The notes: generated by a model from the sequence alone, not told the origin. Positions 1 to 10,585 are shown, counted from the first letter of the stretch. The stretch: DNA of 64,000 nt from AP-15 sp963747735 (GCA_963747735.1 CAVVGE010000005.1:372001-436000); one strand, 5' to 3'. Translations and numbers: made by a program.

Positions 1-268
1 CATGCTGGTGGGCCATGCGCTGAAAAACGCCGCGGTGCCGATCGCGACGATCATCGGCATCGGCGTGGGGCTGCTGATCAGCGGCGTCGTCGTCACCGAG
101 ACCGTGTTCGCCATCCCCGGCATCGGGCGCCTGACCGTCGATGCGATCCTGCGCCGCGACTATCCGGTGATCCAGGGGATCATCCTGATCTTTTCGTTTG
201 CTTATGTGACGATCAACCTATTGGTCGATCTCAGCTATACCTTTCTCGATCCGCGCATCCGGTATTGA
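1..268 (+). CDS. ABC transporter permease, DppB/OppB type (3' end only)
   Basis: This is the C-terminal part (about 88 residues) of an inner-membrane permease of the peptide/nickel ABC importer family; the rest lies upstream of the window. The visible part has the binding-protein-dependent permease signature region (residues VETVF-AIPGIGRL) followed by a hydrophobic helix and the usual DppB ending LDPRIRY. The reading frame is open at the left edge, so no start can be assigned. Six bases separate its stop from the next permease, and an ATPase follows, so the three genes form one import operon. The substrate-binding protein is not in view, and the substrate (peptide, nickel, opine or other) cannot be told from this sequence. 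Confidence 0.9.
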   Translation, partial: MLVGHALKNAAVPIATIIGIGVGLLISGVVVTETVFAIPGIGRLTVDAILRRDYPVIQGIILIFSFAYVTINLLVDLSYTFLDPRIRY

Positions 269-274
269 GCGGCA

Positions 275-1168
275 ATGACCGTCGTCCCGACCGAGATCGC
301 GCTCTCGCCGCCCGCCGCCGTCGCGACGGCGCCAAAGCACAGCTGGCGCGCCACGGTCCGGCGTCACCCGACCATCGTCGTCGGCATGGCCTTGCTCGCG
401 GTGATGGCGGCGATGGCGATCTTTGCCCCCTGGCTCGGCACGCAAGACCCGCAGGCCATTTCGCCGATCACGCGGCTCAGATGGCCGTCGGCCGAGCATT
501 GGTTCGGCACCGACATGCTCGGCCGCGACGTCTACAGCCGCACGATCTACGGCGCGCGCGTGTCGCTGATCGTCGGGCTCGGGGTGGCGCTCCTGTCAAC
601 CGGGCTCGGCCTCGCGATCGGCCTCGTCACCGGCTTCAGCCGGTGGACCGACGCGATCGTCATGCGGATCATGGACGGGCTGATGTCGATTCCGTCGGTG
701 CTGATCGCGATCGCGCTGATGGCATTGACCCGCGCCAGCATGCAGAACGTGATCTTCGCCATCACCGTCGGCGAGGTGCCGCGGATCGCACGGCTCGTCC
801 GCAGCGTCGTGCTCGGACTGCGCGAATTGCCGTTTGTCGAGGCCGCGGTGGCGAGCGGCACCCGCCCGTGGCGCATCCTTGCCCGGCATATCCTGCCCAA
901 TGCCCTGCCGCCCCTTTTTGTGCAGGCGACCTTTACCGCCGCCTCGGCGATGATCGTCGAGGCGATCCTCTCCTTTCTCGGCGTCGGCACGCCGCCCAAC
1001 ATCCCGAGCTGGGGCAACATCATGGCCGAAGGCCGCGATTTCTTCGAGATCGCCTACTACATCGTGCTGTTCCCCGGCATCATGCTGTCGGTCACGGTGT
1101 TGGCGATCAATCTTTTGGGCGATGGCTTGCGTGACGCGCTCGATCCGCGCCTGCAACGCCGGATGTGA
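275..1168 (+). CDS. ABC transporter permease, DppC/OppC type
   Basis: This 297-residue inner-membrane permease pairs with the preceding DppB-type subunit to form the channel of a peptide/nickel-class importer. It has an N-terminal helix at about residues 35-52, then the OppC N-terminal motif HWFGTDMLGRDVYSR at about 75-90. Four or five more hydrophobic segments follow, and the EAA-loop region (EAAVASGTRPWRILARHILPN) lies at about 188-208. The length is normal for DppC. The ATG at 275 sits six bases after the upstream stop, and the gene overlaps the ATPase gene that follows. Substrate is unknown. Confidence 0.95.
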   Translation: MTVVPTEIALSPPAAVATAPKHSWRATVRRHPTIVVGMALLAVMAAMAIFAPWLGTQDPQAISPITRLRWPSAEHWFGTDMLGRDVYSRTIYGARVSLIVGLGVALLSTGLGLAIGLVTGFSRWTDAIVMRIMDGLMSIPSVLIAIALMALTRASMQNVIFAITVGEVPRIARLVRSVVLGLRELPFVEAAVASGTRPWRILARHILPNALPPLFVQATFTAASAMIVEAILSFLGVGTPPNIPSWGNIMAEGRDFFEIAYYIVLFPGIMLSVTVLAINLLGDGLRDALDPRLQRRM

Positions 1169-1170
1169 GC

Positions 1171-2220
1171 ATGGCCGGGCCGCAGGCAGCGCCTGCCGAG
1201 GCACGCCCGCCGGCGTCGAGCCCGCGCGCCGCGCCGCTCCTCGAAGTCACCGGCCTCGAAACCGCGTTTTTCACCCGCGACGGCGTCGTGCGCGCCGTGG
1301 ACGGCGTCTCCTTTACCGTCCTCCCCGGTGAGGTGCTGGCGCTCGTCGGCGAGAGCGGCTGCGGCAAGACGGTGACCGCCTTGTCCATCTTGCGCCTCGT
1401 GCCGGAGCCGCTCGGCCGCATCGTCGCGGGCTCGATCCGCTTCGCCGGCCGCAACCTCCTCGACCTGACCGAGGCCGAGATGCGCGCCGTGCGCGGCAAC
1501 GAAATCTCGATGATCTTTCAGGAGCCGATGACCTCGTTGAACCCGGTGCTGACGATCGGCCGGCAGATCGCCGAGACCTTGGTCCTGCACCGGCGCCTCG
1601 ACCGCCGCGCGGCGATGGCAAAGGCGATCGACATGCTGCGCCTCGTCGACATCCCCGACCCCGCGCGGCGCGCCGCCGAATATCCGCACCAGCTCTCGGG
1701 CGGCATGCGCCAGCGGGTGATGATCGCAATGGCGCTCGCCTGCAGCCCGAAGCTTCTGATCGCCGACGAGCCGACGACCGCGCTCGATGTGACGATCCAG
1801 GCCCAGATTCTCGATCTGATGCGCGAATTGAAGGCCGAGATCGACGCCGCGATCATGCTGATCACTCACGATCTCGGTGTCGTCGCCGAAATGGCCGAGC
1901 GTGTCGTCGTCATGTATGCCGGGCGAAAGGCCGAGGAAGCCCCGGTCGAGCAGCTGTTCCGACAGCCGCTCCACCCCTACACGCAGGGCCTCCTCGCCTC
2001 GGTGCCGCGCCTTGGCGCTTCGGTCGGCCGGGCCGAGCCGCCGCGCCTCGCCGAAATCCGCGGCACCGTGCCGTCATTGCGCGAAGCGATCCTCGGCTGC
2101 CCGTTCGCCCCCCGCTGCGCCTTTGCCACCGAGATCTGCCGCCGCCAGGCCCCGCCCTTCGAGCAAAAAGCACCCGGCCATTTCGCCGCCTGCTTCCACT
2201 CCGACCGCCTCGCCGCATGA
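1171..2220 (+). CDS. ABC transporter ATP-binding protein, DppD/OppD type
   Basis: This cytoplasmic ATPase of about 349 residues should drive the two upstream permeases. Walker A (GESGCGKT) lies at about residues 57-64, the ABC signature LSGGMRQR at about 173, and Walker B LLIADEPTTALD at about 193. The C-terminal oligopeptide/dipeptide extension is present, with its cysteine-rich motif CPFAPRC and the HPYTQGLL segment. A GTG at 1165 overlaps the previous stop, but the ATG at 1171 is the simpler start. Importers of this class usually encode a second ATPase (DppF/OppF) next. Here it is absent and dnaB follows, so either one ATPase acts as a homodimer or the partner is elsewhere. Confidence 0.93.
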   Translation: MAGPQAAPAEARPPASSPRAAPLLEVTGLETAFFTRDGVVRAVDGVSFTVLPGEVLALVGESGCGKTVTALSILRLVPEPLGRIVAGSIRFAGRNLLDLTEAEMRAVRGNEISMIFQEPMTSLNPVLTIGRQIAETLVLHRRLDRRAAMAKAIDMLRLVDIPDPARRAAEYPHQLSGGMRQRVMIAMALACSPKLLIADEPTTALDVTIQAQILDLMRELKAEIDAAIMLITHDLGVVAEMAERVVVMYAGRKAEEAPVEQLFRQPLHPYTQGLLASVPRLGASVGRAEPPRLAEIRGTVPSLREAILGCPFAPRCAFATEICRRQAPPFEQKAPGHFAACFHSDRLAA

Positions 2221-2397
2221 TAATCCGAACGTTGTCATGCCAACCGCTCGGCGGGCATGGGCCGGGACAGCGCAAAGGGCAGCCGCGTCCAGGACAGCTG
2301 CGCCCAGGGCAGCCGCGCAACGGGCCATCCCCGTCTTGCACAGGCTGAGGATTGTTTTCGGCGCCGGGACGCGATGGCGGCGGTGGTAGTCTCCGGC

Positions 2398-3924
2398 ATG
2401 GAAACGACGATGACGACGCGGGTCACGCCGCTGCGCGAGGCCGAGCCCGAGCCGATCCGCACCGCCCCCTACAACACCGAGGCCGAGCAGGCCCTTTTGG
2501 GCGCGCTTTTGATCAGCAATGCCGCCTATCCGCGCGTCTCCGAATTCCTTGCGCCCGAGCATTTTGGCAACGCGGTCCACGGCCGCATCTATGCCGCGAT
2601 CGGCAAGCTGATCGAGCGCGGCCAGTTCGCCAACCCGGTGACGCTTCAGAACCTGTTCGACCAGGACGGCGCCTTGGCGGCGATCGGCGGGGCGCGCTAT
2701 TTGCTCGACCTCGCCCGCTCGGCGGTCACGATCATCAACACCGAGGGTTACGGCCGGATCATCCATGACCTCCATTTGCGGCGCCAGCTGATCACGGTCG
2801 GCGAGGATGTCGTCAACGACGCCTTTCGCCAGGATTTGGACGACCCGGCGACCGAGCAGATCGAGCGCGCCGAGAAAAAGCTTTTCGACCTCGCTACCGC
2901 GGGCCAGGCTGAAGGCGGTTTTCGCGGCTTCGGCGCGGCGCTGACGAGCGCCATCGTCAATGCCGAGGCGGCGTTCAAGAAGAGCGGCCAGACTGTCGGC
3001 GTCGCGACCGGATTTGCCGATCTCGACAAAAAGCTGGGCGGCCTGCACCCCTCAGACTTGGTGATCCTCGCCGGCCGGCCGTCGATGGGCAAGACCGCGC
3101 TCGCCACCAACATCGCCTTCAATGCGGCCAAGGCCTATAAAGCGGTGCTCGGCGCCGACGGCCGCACCCAGGCCGAGGACGGTGCGGTCACCGGGTTTTT
3201 CTCGCTCGAAATGTCGGCCGAGCAGCTCGCCACCCGCATCCTCGCCGAGGAATCGGGCGTCTCGTCGGACCGCATCCGCCGCGGCGATGTCAGCCACGAG
3301 GATTTCGATCGATTCGTCCAGGCGAGCCACCGCCTGCAATCGCTGCCGCTCTATATCGACGACACCCCGGCCTTGAGCGTGTCGGCATTGCGCACCCGCG
3401 CCCGGCGGTTGACGCGCCAACAAGGGCTCGGGCTGATCGTCGTCGATTACCTGCAATTGCTGCGCCCCTCGGTGCAGGTGCGCTCGCTGGAAAACCGGGT
3501 GCAGGAGATTGGCGACATTACCCGCGGGTTGAAGGCATTGGCCAAGGAGCTGAACGTGCCGGTGCTGGCCTTGTCGCAATTGTCGCGCGCCGTCGAGCAG
3601 CGCGAGGACAAGCGGCCGATGCTCGCCGATCTGCGCGAATCCGGGTCGATCGAGCAGGACGCCGATGTCGTCATGTTTATTTTTCGCGAGGAATATTATC
3701 TTTCGCGGGCCCAGCCGCTGCGCCGGGCGGACGAGACCGAGGAAAAGTACAATGACCGTTATGAGCGCTGGCAGGCGCGATTCAACGAGGTCTATGGGCA
3801 GGGCGAGGTGATTGTGGCCAAGCAGCGGCATGGCCCGATCGGCACGATCCGGCTGCACTTCGACGCGGAAACGACAAAATTCGCCGATTTTGCCGCGCCC
3901 GACCATTTGCCCACTGCGCGCTGA
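2398..3924 (+). CDS. dnaB: Replicative DNA helicase DnaB
   Basis: DnaB is the hexameric 5'-3' helicase that unwinds the chromosome at the replication fork. The protein is about 508 residues, with the N-terminal DnaB domain (starting near NTEAEQALLGALL) and the RecA-like C-terminal ATPase. Walker A GRPSMGKTA is at about residue 225 and the Walker B region LIVVDYLQLL at about 343. The sensor stretch around LSQLSRAVEQREDKRP and the ending QRHGPIGTI are also typical. No intein is visible. The frame is open back to 2257, but the leader there is low-complexity and unlike the family. I prefer ATG 2398; ATG 2410 is also possible. alr and radA downstream fit the alphaproteobacterial housekeeping order. 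Confidence 0.96.
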   Translation: METTMTTRVTPLREAEPEPIRTAPYNTEAEQALLGALLISNAAYPRVSEFLAPEHFGNAVHGRIYAAIGKLIERGQFANPVTLQNLFDQDGALAAIGGARYLLDLARSAVTIINTEGYGRIIHDLHLRRQLITVGEDVVNDAFRQDLDDPATEQIERAEKKLFDLATAGQAEGGFRGFGAALTSAIVNAEAAFKKSGQTVGVATGFADLDKKLGGLHPSDLVILAGRPSMGKTALATNIAFNAAKAYKAVLGADGRTQAEDGAVTGFFSLEMSAEQLATRILAEESGVSSDRIRRGDVSHEDFDRFVQASHRLQSLPLYIDDTPALSVSALRTRARRLTRQQGLGLIVVDYLQLLRPSVQVRSLENRVQEIGDITRGLKALAKELNVPVLALSQLSRAVEQREDKRPMLADLRESGSIEQDADVVMFIFREEYYLSRAQPLRRADETEEKYNDRYERWQARFNEVYGQGEVIVAKQRHGPIGTIRLHFDAETTKFADFAAPDHLPTAR

Positions 3925-3940
3925 GCGTGGCGGCGCCGAG

Positions 3941-5053
3941 ATGGCGATCGACCCGTCCCTGCGCACCGGCGCCGTCCTAGAAATCGATCTCGACGCGATC
4001 GTCGCCAACTGGCGCGCCCTTGCGGCGCGGGCGGCGCCGGCTCTCTGCGCCGCGGTGGTCAAGGCCGACGCCTATGGCCTCGGTGCGGCGGAAGTGGCCC
4101 CCGCTCTCGCCGCGGCGGGGTGTCGATTGTTTTTTGTCGCGACCCTCGACGAGGCGATCGCGCTGCGCCGCGTCCTCGCCGAGGCGTGCGAAATCGCGGT
4201 CTTGAACGGGCCGGTCACGGGTTCGTCGGCGGAAATGGCGGCGCTGGGGTTTGTCCCGCTCCTCAACGACCCCGGTCAGATCGCCGAGTGGCGAGAGACC
4301 GCCCCCTCTTCCGCTCCGGCGATGCTGCAAGTCGATACCGGAATGGCCCGGCTCGGCCTCGGCCCGCGCGAATTCGACGATTTCGTCGAGGACCCGTCCG
4401 CGCGAGCGAGCATTCGCTGGCGCGGCCTGGTCAGCCACCTCGCCTGCGCCGATGACCCCGGCCATCCGCTGAACGGGCGCCAGAGGGCGAGGTTTGTCGC
4501 GGCCTGCGACCGCTTTGCCGGCACGCCGAAAAGCCTCGCGGCTTCGTCCGGGATCTTCCTTGGTCCGGCTTTTCATTTCGATTTTGTGCGGCCGGGTGCG
4601 GCGCTCTACGGCGTCAATCCGCAGCCTGGCGGGAACAACCCGATGCGTCCGGTCGTGCGGCTCAGCGCGCGAATCCTGCAAATCCGCGAGGTCGAAAAGG
4701 GCCAGCCCGTCGGTTACGGCGCGACCCATGTGATGGCGGCGCCAGGGCGGCTCGCCACGGCAGCGGCCGGCTATGCCGACGGCTTGCTGCGTTCCCTGAG
4801 CCATCGCGGCTGCGGCTTTCTCGGCGGCGAGCGGGTGCCGCTGGTCGGCCGGGTCTCGATGGACCTCGCCGTCTTCGACGTCTCCGCGGTCGAGCCGGCG
4901 CTGGCGCAGCGCGGCGGGCTTATCGAGCTTTTGGGCGACGATTACGGGGTCGATGAGGCGGCTGCCGACGCCGGCACCATCGGCTATGAAATCCTGACGG
5001 CGCTCGGGCCGCGCTATCATCGGGTCTATCGCGGGGGCCGCTTCCGATGTTGA
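3941..5053 (+). CDS. alr: Alanine racemase
   Basis: This is a PLP-dependent racemase that makes D-alanine for peptidoglycan. The 370-residue length is standard. The PLP lysine lies in VVKADAYGLG at about residue 40, and the second catalytic region around the tyrosine of GYADGL at about 277. The substrate-binding motif GRVSMDLAVFDVS follows. The start ATG 3941 lies 16 bases after the dnaB stop; the frame stays open upstream inside dnaB but only as an overlap. The stop overlaps the start of the following permease (ATG 5047 precedes the TGA at 5051-5053), which suggests translational coupling. Confidence 0.95.
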   Translation: MAIDPSLRTGAVLEIDLDAIVANWRALAARAAPALCAAVVKADAYGLGAAEVAPALAAAGCRLFFVATLDEAIALRRVLAEACEIAVLNGPVTGSSAEMAALGFVPLLNDPGQIAEWRETAPSSAPAMLQVDTGMARLGLGPREFDDFVEDPSARASIRWRGLVSHLACADDPGHPLNGRQRARFVAACDRFAGTPKSLAASSGIFLGPAFHFDFVRPGAALYGVNPQPGGNNPMRPVVRLSARILQIREVEKGQPVGYGATHVMAAPGRLATAAAGYADGLLRSLSHRGCGFLGGERVPLVGRVSMDLAVFDVSAVEPALAQRGGLIELLGDDYGVDEAAADAGTIGYEILTALGPRYHRVYRGGRFRC

Positions 5054-5823
5054 ACCTTCTCGCCGCGATCGGCGCCGCCTTTATCGGCTTTCTGATGGCC
5101 GCCGGGCGTGTCGTCCTGTTCGCGCTGATGGCCTTGGCGACGCTGTTCTCGCCGCCCTATCACCTGCGCGCGATGCTGCGCCAGATGCTCGATATCGGCT
5201 ATTTCTCGCTGCCGGTCGTCGGGCTCACCGCGATCTTCACCGGCATGGTGCTGGCGCTGCAATCCTATACCGGGTTCAGCCGATTCGCCGCCGAAAGCGC
5301 GGTCGCAACGGTGGTCGTCCTGTCGGTGACGCGCGAGCTCGGGCCGGTCATCGCCGGGCTGATGGTCGCCGGCCGGGTGGGTGCCGCGATGGCTGCCGAG
5401 ATCGGGACGATGCGCGTCACCGACCAGATCGACGCGCTGACCACGCTCTCCACCGACCCGCTACGCTATCTGGTCGTGCCGCGGCTGATCGCCGGTCTCG
5501 TCACCTTGCCGCTCTTGGTCCTGGTCGCCGACATTATCGGCGTTTTCGGCGGCTATCTCGTCGGCGTTTACCGATTTGGCTTTAATCCTGCGGCCTATCT
5601 CGTCCGCACCGAGCAATATCTGGAGGTGAGCGATGTCGGCTCGGGCCTCGTCAAGGCCGCCGTTTTCGGTTTTATCATCGCGCTGATGGGCTGCTATCAC
5701 GGCTATTACTCACGCGGCGGAGCGCAAGGCGTGGGCCAGGCAACGACCTATGCCGTGGTGTCCGCCTCGATCCTGATCCTGGTTTTCGACTACGGCATCA
5801 CCCAGGCGCTGTTCGCGCGATGA
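5047..5823 (+). CDS. mlaE: MlaE-family lipid ABC transporter permease
   Basis: This 258-residue inner-membrane permease of the MlaE family acts in phospholipid or hydrophobic-compound transport between the membranes. The family regions are clear: LQSYTGFSRF, TRELGPVIAGLMVAGRVGAA, AEIGTMRVTDQIDAL and the C-terminal CYHGYYSRGGAQGVGQATT. There is no N-terminal STAS extension, unlike the second MlaE in this window (15085-16224). It overlaps alr by 7 bases and the ATPase gene by 4, so these genes are likely co-transcribed. No MCE (MlaD) gene is next to this pair, so it must borrow one from elsewhere or act differently. Confidence 0.92.
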   Translation: MLNLLAAIGAAFIGFLMAAGRVVLFALMALATLFSPPYHLRAMLRQMLDIGYFSLPVVGLTAIFTGMVLALQSYTGFSRFAAESAVATVVVLSVTRELGPVIAGLMVAGRVGAAMAAEIGTMRVTDQIDALTTLSTDPLRYLVVPRLIAGLVTLPLLVLVADIIGVFGGYLVGVYRFGFNPAAYLVRTEQYLEVSDVGSGLVKAAVFGFIIALMGCYHGYYSRGGAQGVGQATTYAVVSASILILVFDYGITQALFAR

Positions 5824-6608
5824 GCGGGACGAGCGCAGCGCCGGCGAAGGTCGCGGTCCGCGGACTGGAAAAGTCCTTCGGACGCCATCGCGTGCTCGAC
5901 GGCATCGACATCGACTGCGCCGAAGGCGAAAGCCTCGTCGTCATCGGCGGGTCGGGGACCGGTAAATCCGTGCTGGTTCGGTGCATCCTCGGTCTGTTGC
6001 GCCCGGATGCCGGGTCGGTTCGCATCGACGGTGTCGAAACGACGCGGCTCGGCCGCGCCGCGCGCGCGCGGCTGATGCAGAAATTCGGCATGCTGTTCCA
6101 GGGCGGCGCTCTGTTCGATTCGCTGCGCGTATGGGAGAATGTCGCGTTCGGGCTGATCCAAGGGCGCCGCATGGAGCGGCAGGCAGCAAAAAAAACGGCG
6201 CTCGCCAAATTGGCGGCGGTGGGCCTCGATGCCGAGGTCGGCGAATTGCGCCCCGCCGAGCTGTCGGGCGGCATGCAAAAGCGGGTGGCGCTCGCCCGTG
6301 CGATCGCGGCCGAGCCCGAGATCATCTTTTTCGACGAGCCGACCACCGGCCTCGACCCGATCATGGCCGATGTGATCAACGACCTGATCCAGAAATGCGT
6401 GCGCCAATTGGGCGCAACCGCGGTGTCGATCACCCACGACATGACGAGCGCCCGCAAGATCGCCGACCGGATCGCGATGCTGCACGAAGGCCGCATCGTC
6501 TGGCACGGGCCGACCTCCGAGATCGACCGTTCCGGCAACCCCTATGTCGACCAGTTCATCAACGGCCGTGCCGAAGGGCCGATTCGGATGGAGGTGCGGG
6601 CATTATGA
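5820..6608 (+). CDS. mlaF: MlaF-family ABC transporter ATP-binding protein
   Basis: This 262-residue ATPase partners the MlaE permease directly upstream. Walker A GGSGTGKS is at about residue 43, the signature LSGGMQKRVALARA at about 145, and Walker B IIFFDEPTTGLDP at about 168. The switch histidine is in SITHDM. The Q-loop region LFQGGALFDSL is characteristic of Mla-type ATPases. The start overlaps the mlaE stop as ATGA. It is followed after 33 bases by radA. Confidence 0.93.
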   Translation: MSGTSAAPAKVAVRGLEKSFGRHRVLDGIDIDCAEGESLVVIGGSGTGKSVLVRCILGLLRPDAGSVRIDGVETTRLGRAARARLMQKFGMLFQGGALFDSLRVWENVAFGLIQGRRMERQAAKKTALAKLAAVGLDAEVGELRPAELSGGMQKRVALARAIAAEPEIIFFDEPTTGLDPIMADVINDLIQKCVRQLGATAVSITHDMTSARKIADRIAMLHEGRIVWHGPTSEIDRSGNPYVDQFINGRAEGPIRMEVRAL

Positions 6609-6641
6609 TCGGCGCCGCGCCGCCGAGCTCTGGCTGAGCCG

Positions 6642-8107
<1,466 letters not shown>

Positions 8108-8111
<4 letters not shown>

Positions 8112-8773
8112 ACGCGCTCGACCTCGCCGTTGTCGCGGTGATTGCGCTCTCGGCGATTTTTGCGTTCGCGCGCGGCTTTGTCCGCGAGGCGCTGTCGATC
8201 GCCGCCTGGGCCGCGGCCGCGCTGATCACGCTCTACGGGTTCAGCTACGTCTACGGCATCACGCTGCGCTTTATTACGACGCCGCTGCTGGCCGAATTCG
8301 CCGCCGGCGCCGGGCTTTTTATCGTCTGCCTGATCGTGCTGACGATGCTGACCGGGTATGTCGCGCGTTTTGTGCAGTCGAGCGCATTGTCGCCGATCGA
8401 CCGCACCCTGGGGCTGGTCTTTGGCGTCGCGCGCGGCGCGGTCATCGTCTCGATCGCCTATCTCGTGCTCGATGTCAGCCTGCCGCAGACCGATCGTCCC
8501 GGCTGGATCATGCAGGCCAAGAGCGAGCCATTTCTGGCGCAAGGCGCCGACATGCTGCGCGGGCTGCTGCCACCCTCGCTGCAGCTGAAGAGCGCGTCAG
8601 CGGTTGACGACACCCAGCACGTCCTCGACCGGGCCAAGGACGCGCAGCGGGCGATGCGCGCCTTGTCGAGCCCGGCCGTCCCGCTGCCGCCGAAACCCGA
8701 CCAGGTGCCGGCCCCGGCCTATAATGCCGGCGAGCGGCAAAACCTCGACCGCCTGATCCAGAATGCGCATTAG
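8108..8773 (+). CDS. cvpA: CvpA family membrane protein
   Basis: This 221-residue inner-membrane protein belongs to the CvpA (colicin V production) family, whose exact role remains unclear. Four hydrophobic segments are visible in the first 115 residues. They include the family motifs ALSAIFAFARGFVREALSI near the N terminus and ALSPIDRTLGLVFGVARG near residue 100. The C-terminal third is hydrophilic and proline-rich. The start is a GTG overlapping the radA stop (GTGA); the frame extends upstream only as a shadow inside radA. Its place directly before purF matches E. coli and many proteobacteria. Confidence 0.9.
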
Positions 8774-8807
8774 GTTGATCTCCGGCCAGGGCGTGCCCCC
8801 TCACCCT

Positions 8808-8826
8808 CCTCGGGCTCGACCCGAGG
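8808..8826. repeat. Small intergenic palindrome
   Basis: A 7-bp perfect inverted repeat (CCTCGGG, loop of five bases, CCCGAGG) lies 35 bases after the cvpA stop. It resembles the short palindromic intergenic repeats common in alphaproteobacterial genomes. No T-run follows, so it is not a classical intrinsic terminator. Confidence 0.5.
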
Positions 8827-8873
8827 ATCCGGGTAAGGCTCGGCTTCACCTCGCCAACCCTTCTCAACCCTCA

Positions 8874-8911
8874 CCCTTCCCTCTCCCCCCGATCGGGGGG
8901 AGAGGGAAGGG
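8874..8911. repeat. Perfect 38-bp palindrome between cvpA and purF
   Basis: A perfect palindrome of 19-bp half-sites is centred on GATC (8891-8894). The left arm is C/T-rich and the right arm G/A-rich, so the strands are strongly skewed. There is no T-run on either side. It could fold as a very stable hairpin in RNA, may attenuate read-through into purF, and is likely a dispersed repeat because the sequence type is common between genes in high-GC alphaproteobacteria. Confidence 0.7.
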
Positions 8912-9011
8912 GAGGGGGGCCGACGGGCGGCGCTGGCGAGGTGCGGCATGAAGCCGCTCGCATTTGCTTAACAAAGCAGCTATTTCGGGTGAGCGGAAAC
9001 GAGGATCGCCG

Positions 9012-10466
9012 ATGCCGAGAACCGATCCCCCGGACGCGGACCATCTCCACGAGGAATGCGGCGTGTTCGGTGTCTTTGGCCACCCCGAGGCGGCGGCGCT
9101 GGTGGCGCTCGGCCTGCACGCCTTGCAGCATCGCGGCCAGGAGGCCGCCGGCATCGTCGCCTATGACGGCCAGCAGTTCAGCGCCCATCGCGGCATGGGC
9201 CCGGTCAGCGACAATTTCAGCTCGAAAGAGGTCATCGGGCGGTTGCGTGGGCGCGCCGCCCTCGGCCATGTGCGCTATGCGACGACGGGCGAAGTGGCGA
9301 TGCGCAATGTTCAGCCGCTCTTCGCCGATTTCGAGTTCGGCGGGCTCGCCATCTGCCACAACGGCAACTTGACCAATTCCTACCAGCTGCGGCGCCGGCT
9401 GGTGCATCGCGGCAGCCTCTTCCAATCGACCAGCGACACCGAGGTCATCGTCCACCTGATCGCGACGAGCTTGAAAGAAACCGTCGTCGACCGGCTGACC
9501 GACGCGCTGCGCCAGGTGCAGGGCGCTTATTCGCTGGCCGCGTTGTCGCAGGACGGGATCATCGGGGTGCGCGACCCGCTGGGGGTGCGCCCCCTGGTGC
9601 TGGGCCGGCTCGGCGACGCCTGGATCCTGTCGTCCGAGACCTGTGCGCTCGACATCATCGGCGCCGATTTCGTGCGCGACGTGGCCGCCGGCGAGATCGT
9701 GGTTATCGGCGCCGGCGGGGTCGAGAGCCTGTCGCCCTTCGGTCACCGGGAGAGCCGGTTCTGCGTCTTCGAGCACATCTATTTTGCCCGGCCCGACAGC
9801 GTCGTCGAAGGGAGGAGCGTCTACGAGGCGCGCAAGCGCATCGGCCGCGAATTGGCGCGCGAGAGCCATGTCGATGCCGACATCGTCGTGCCGGTCCCCG
9901 ATTCGGGGGTCCCTGCGGCGATCGGCTATTCGCAGGAAGCCGGCGTGCCGTTCGAGCTCGGCATCATCCGCAACCACTATGTCGGGCGCACCTTTATCGA
10001 GCCGACCGAGCAAATCCGTCATCTGGGCGTGCGCTTGAAGCACAATGCGAGCCGCGCCAACCTCGCCGGCCGGCGCGTCATCCTGGTCGATGATTCGATC
10101 GTGCGCGGCACCACCTCGATCAAGATCGTCGAGATGGTCCGGCGCGCCGGTGCCAGCGAAGTCCATATGCGGATTTCGAGCCCGCCGACGAGCCACCCCT
10201 GCTTTTACGGGATCGCGACACCCGAGCGCGACGAGCTCCTCGCCGCCCGCCTCGACGTCCCCGGCATGGCCGAGCTGATCGGCGTCGATTCATTGGCTTT
10301 TTTATCGCTCGACGGGCTCTACCGGGCGATGGGCGAGCCCGGGCGCAATCCTGCCGCGCCGCGCTTTTGCGACGCCTGCTTTACCGGCGACTACCCGATC
10401 CCGCTCATCGACGCCGAAAACGGCAAGGTCTCGGTCCAGCTCTCCCTCCTCGCCGAGCCCGCCTGA
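9012..10466 (+). CDS. purF: Amidophosphoribosyltransferase
   Basis: PurF makes 5-phosphoribosylamine from PRPP and glutamine, the first step of purine synthesis. The N-terminal nucleophile Cys is at residue 16 in EECGVFGVFG, so a propeptide of about 15 residues must be removed. The PRPP-binding loop VILVDDSIVRGTT is at about 356-368. Four cysteines in the positions of the Bacillus-type iron-sulfur ligands are present: Cys251 (RFCVFE), Cys397 (HPCFYG) and Cys453/Cys456 (CDAC). This is therefore the Fe-S form. I chose ATG 9012; the frame opens earlier but the extra residues do not resemble the family. Confidence 0.96.
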   Translation: MPRTDPPDADHLHEECGVFGVFGHPEAAALVALGLHALQHRGQEAAGIVAYDGQQFSAHRGMGPVSDNFSSKEVIGRLRGRAALGHVRYATTGEVAMRNVQPLFADFEFGGLAICHNGNLTNSYQLRRRLVHRGSLFQSTSDTEVIVHLIATSLKETVVDRLTDALRQVQGAYSLAALSQDGIIGVRDPLGVRPLVLGRLGDAWILSSETCALDIIGADFVRDVAAGEIVVIGAGGVESLSPFGHRESRFCVFEHIYFARPDSVVEGRSVYEARKRIGRELARESHVDADIVVPVPDSGVPAAIGYSQEAGVPFELGIIRNHYVGRTFIEPTEQIRHLGVRLKHNASRANLAGRRVILVDDSIVRGTTSIKIVEMVRRAGASEVHMRISSPPTSHPCFYGIATPERDELLAARLDVPGMAELIGVDSLAFLSLDGLYRAMGEPGRNPAAPRFCDACFTGDYPIPLIDAENGKVSVQLSLLAEPA

Positions 10467-10585
10467 CGACCGCACGACACAGTTGTGCTGCAATTTGAGG
10501 GCGATGACGCCGCTCTTCGATAAGCCTATGATTTCCTAAATCCTATGCGCTGACGCTGCTTACAAAAAAAACAAGGGGAGCCGAA

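Noticed and set aside
2257..2397. A longer DnaB N terminus
   Set aside because: The additional 47 residues come from low-complexity DNA and do not resemble DnaB; ATG 2398 leaves a normal N-terminal domain.
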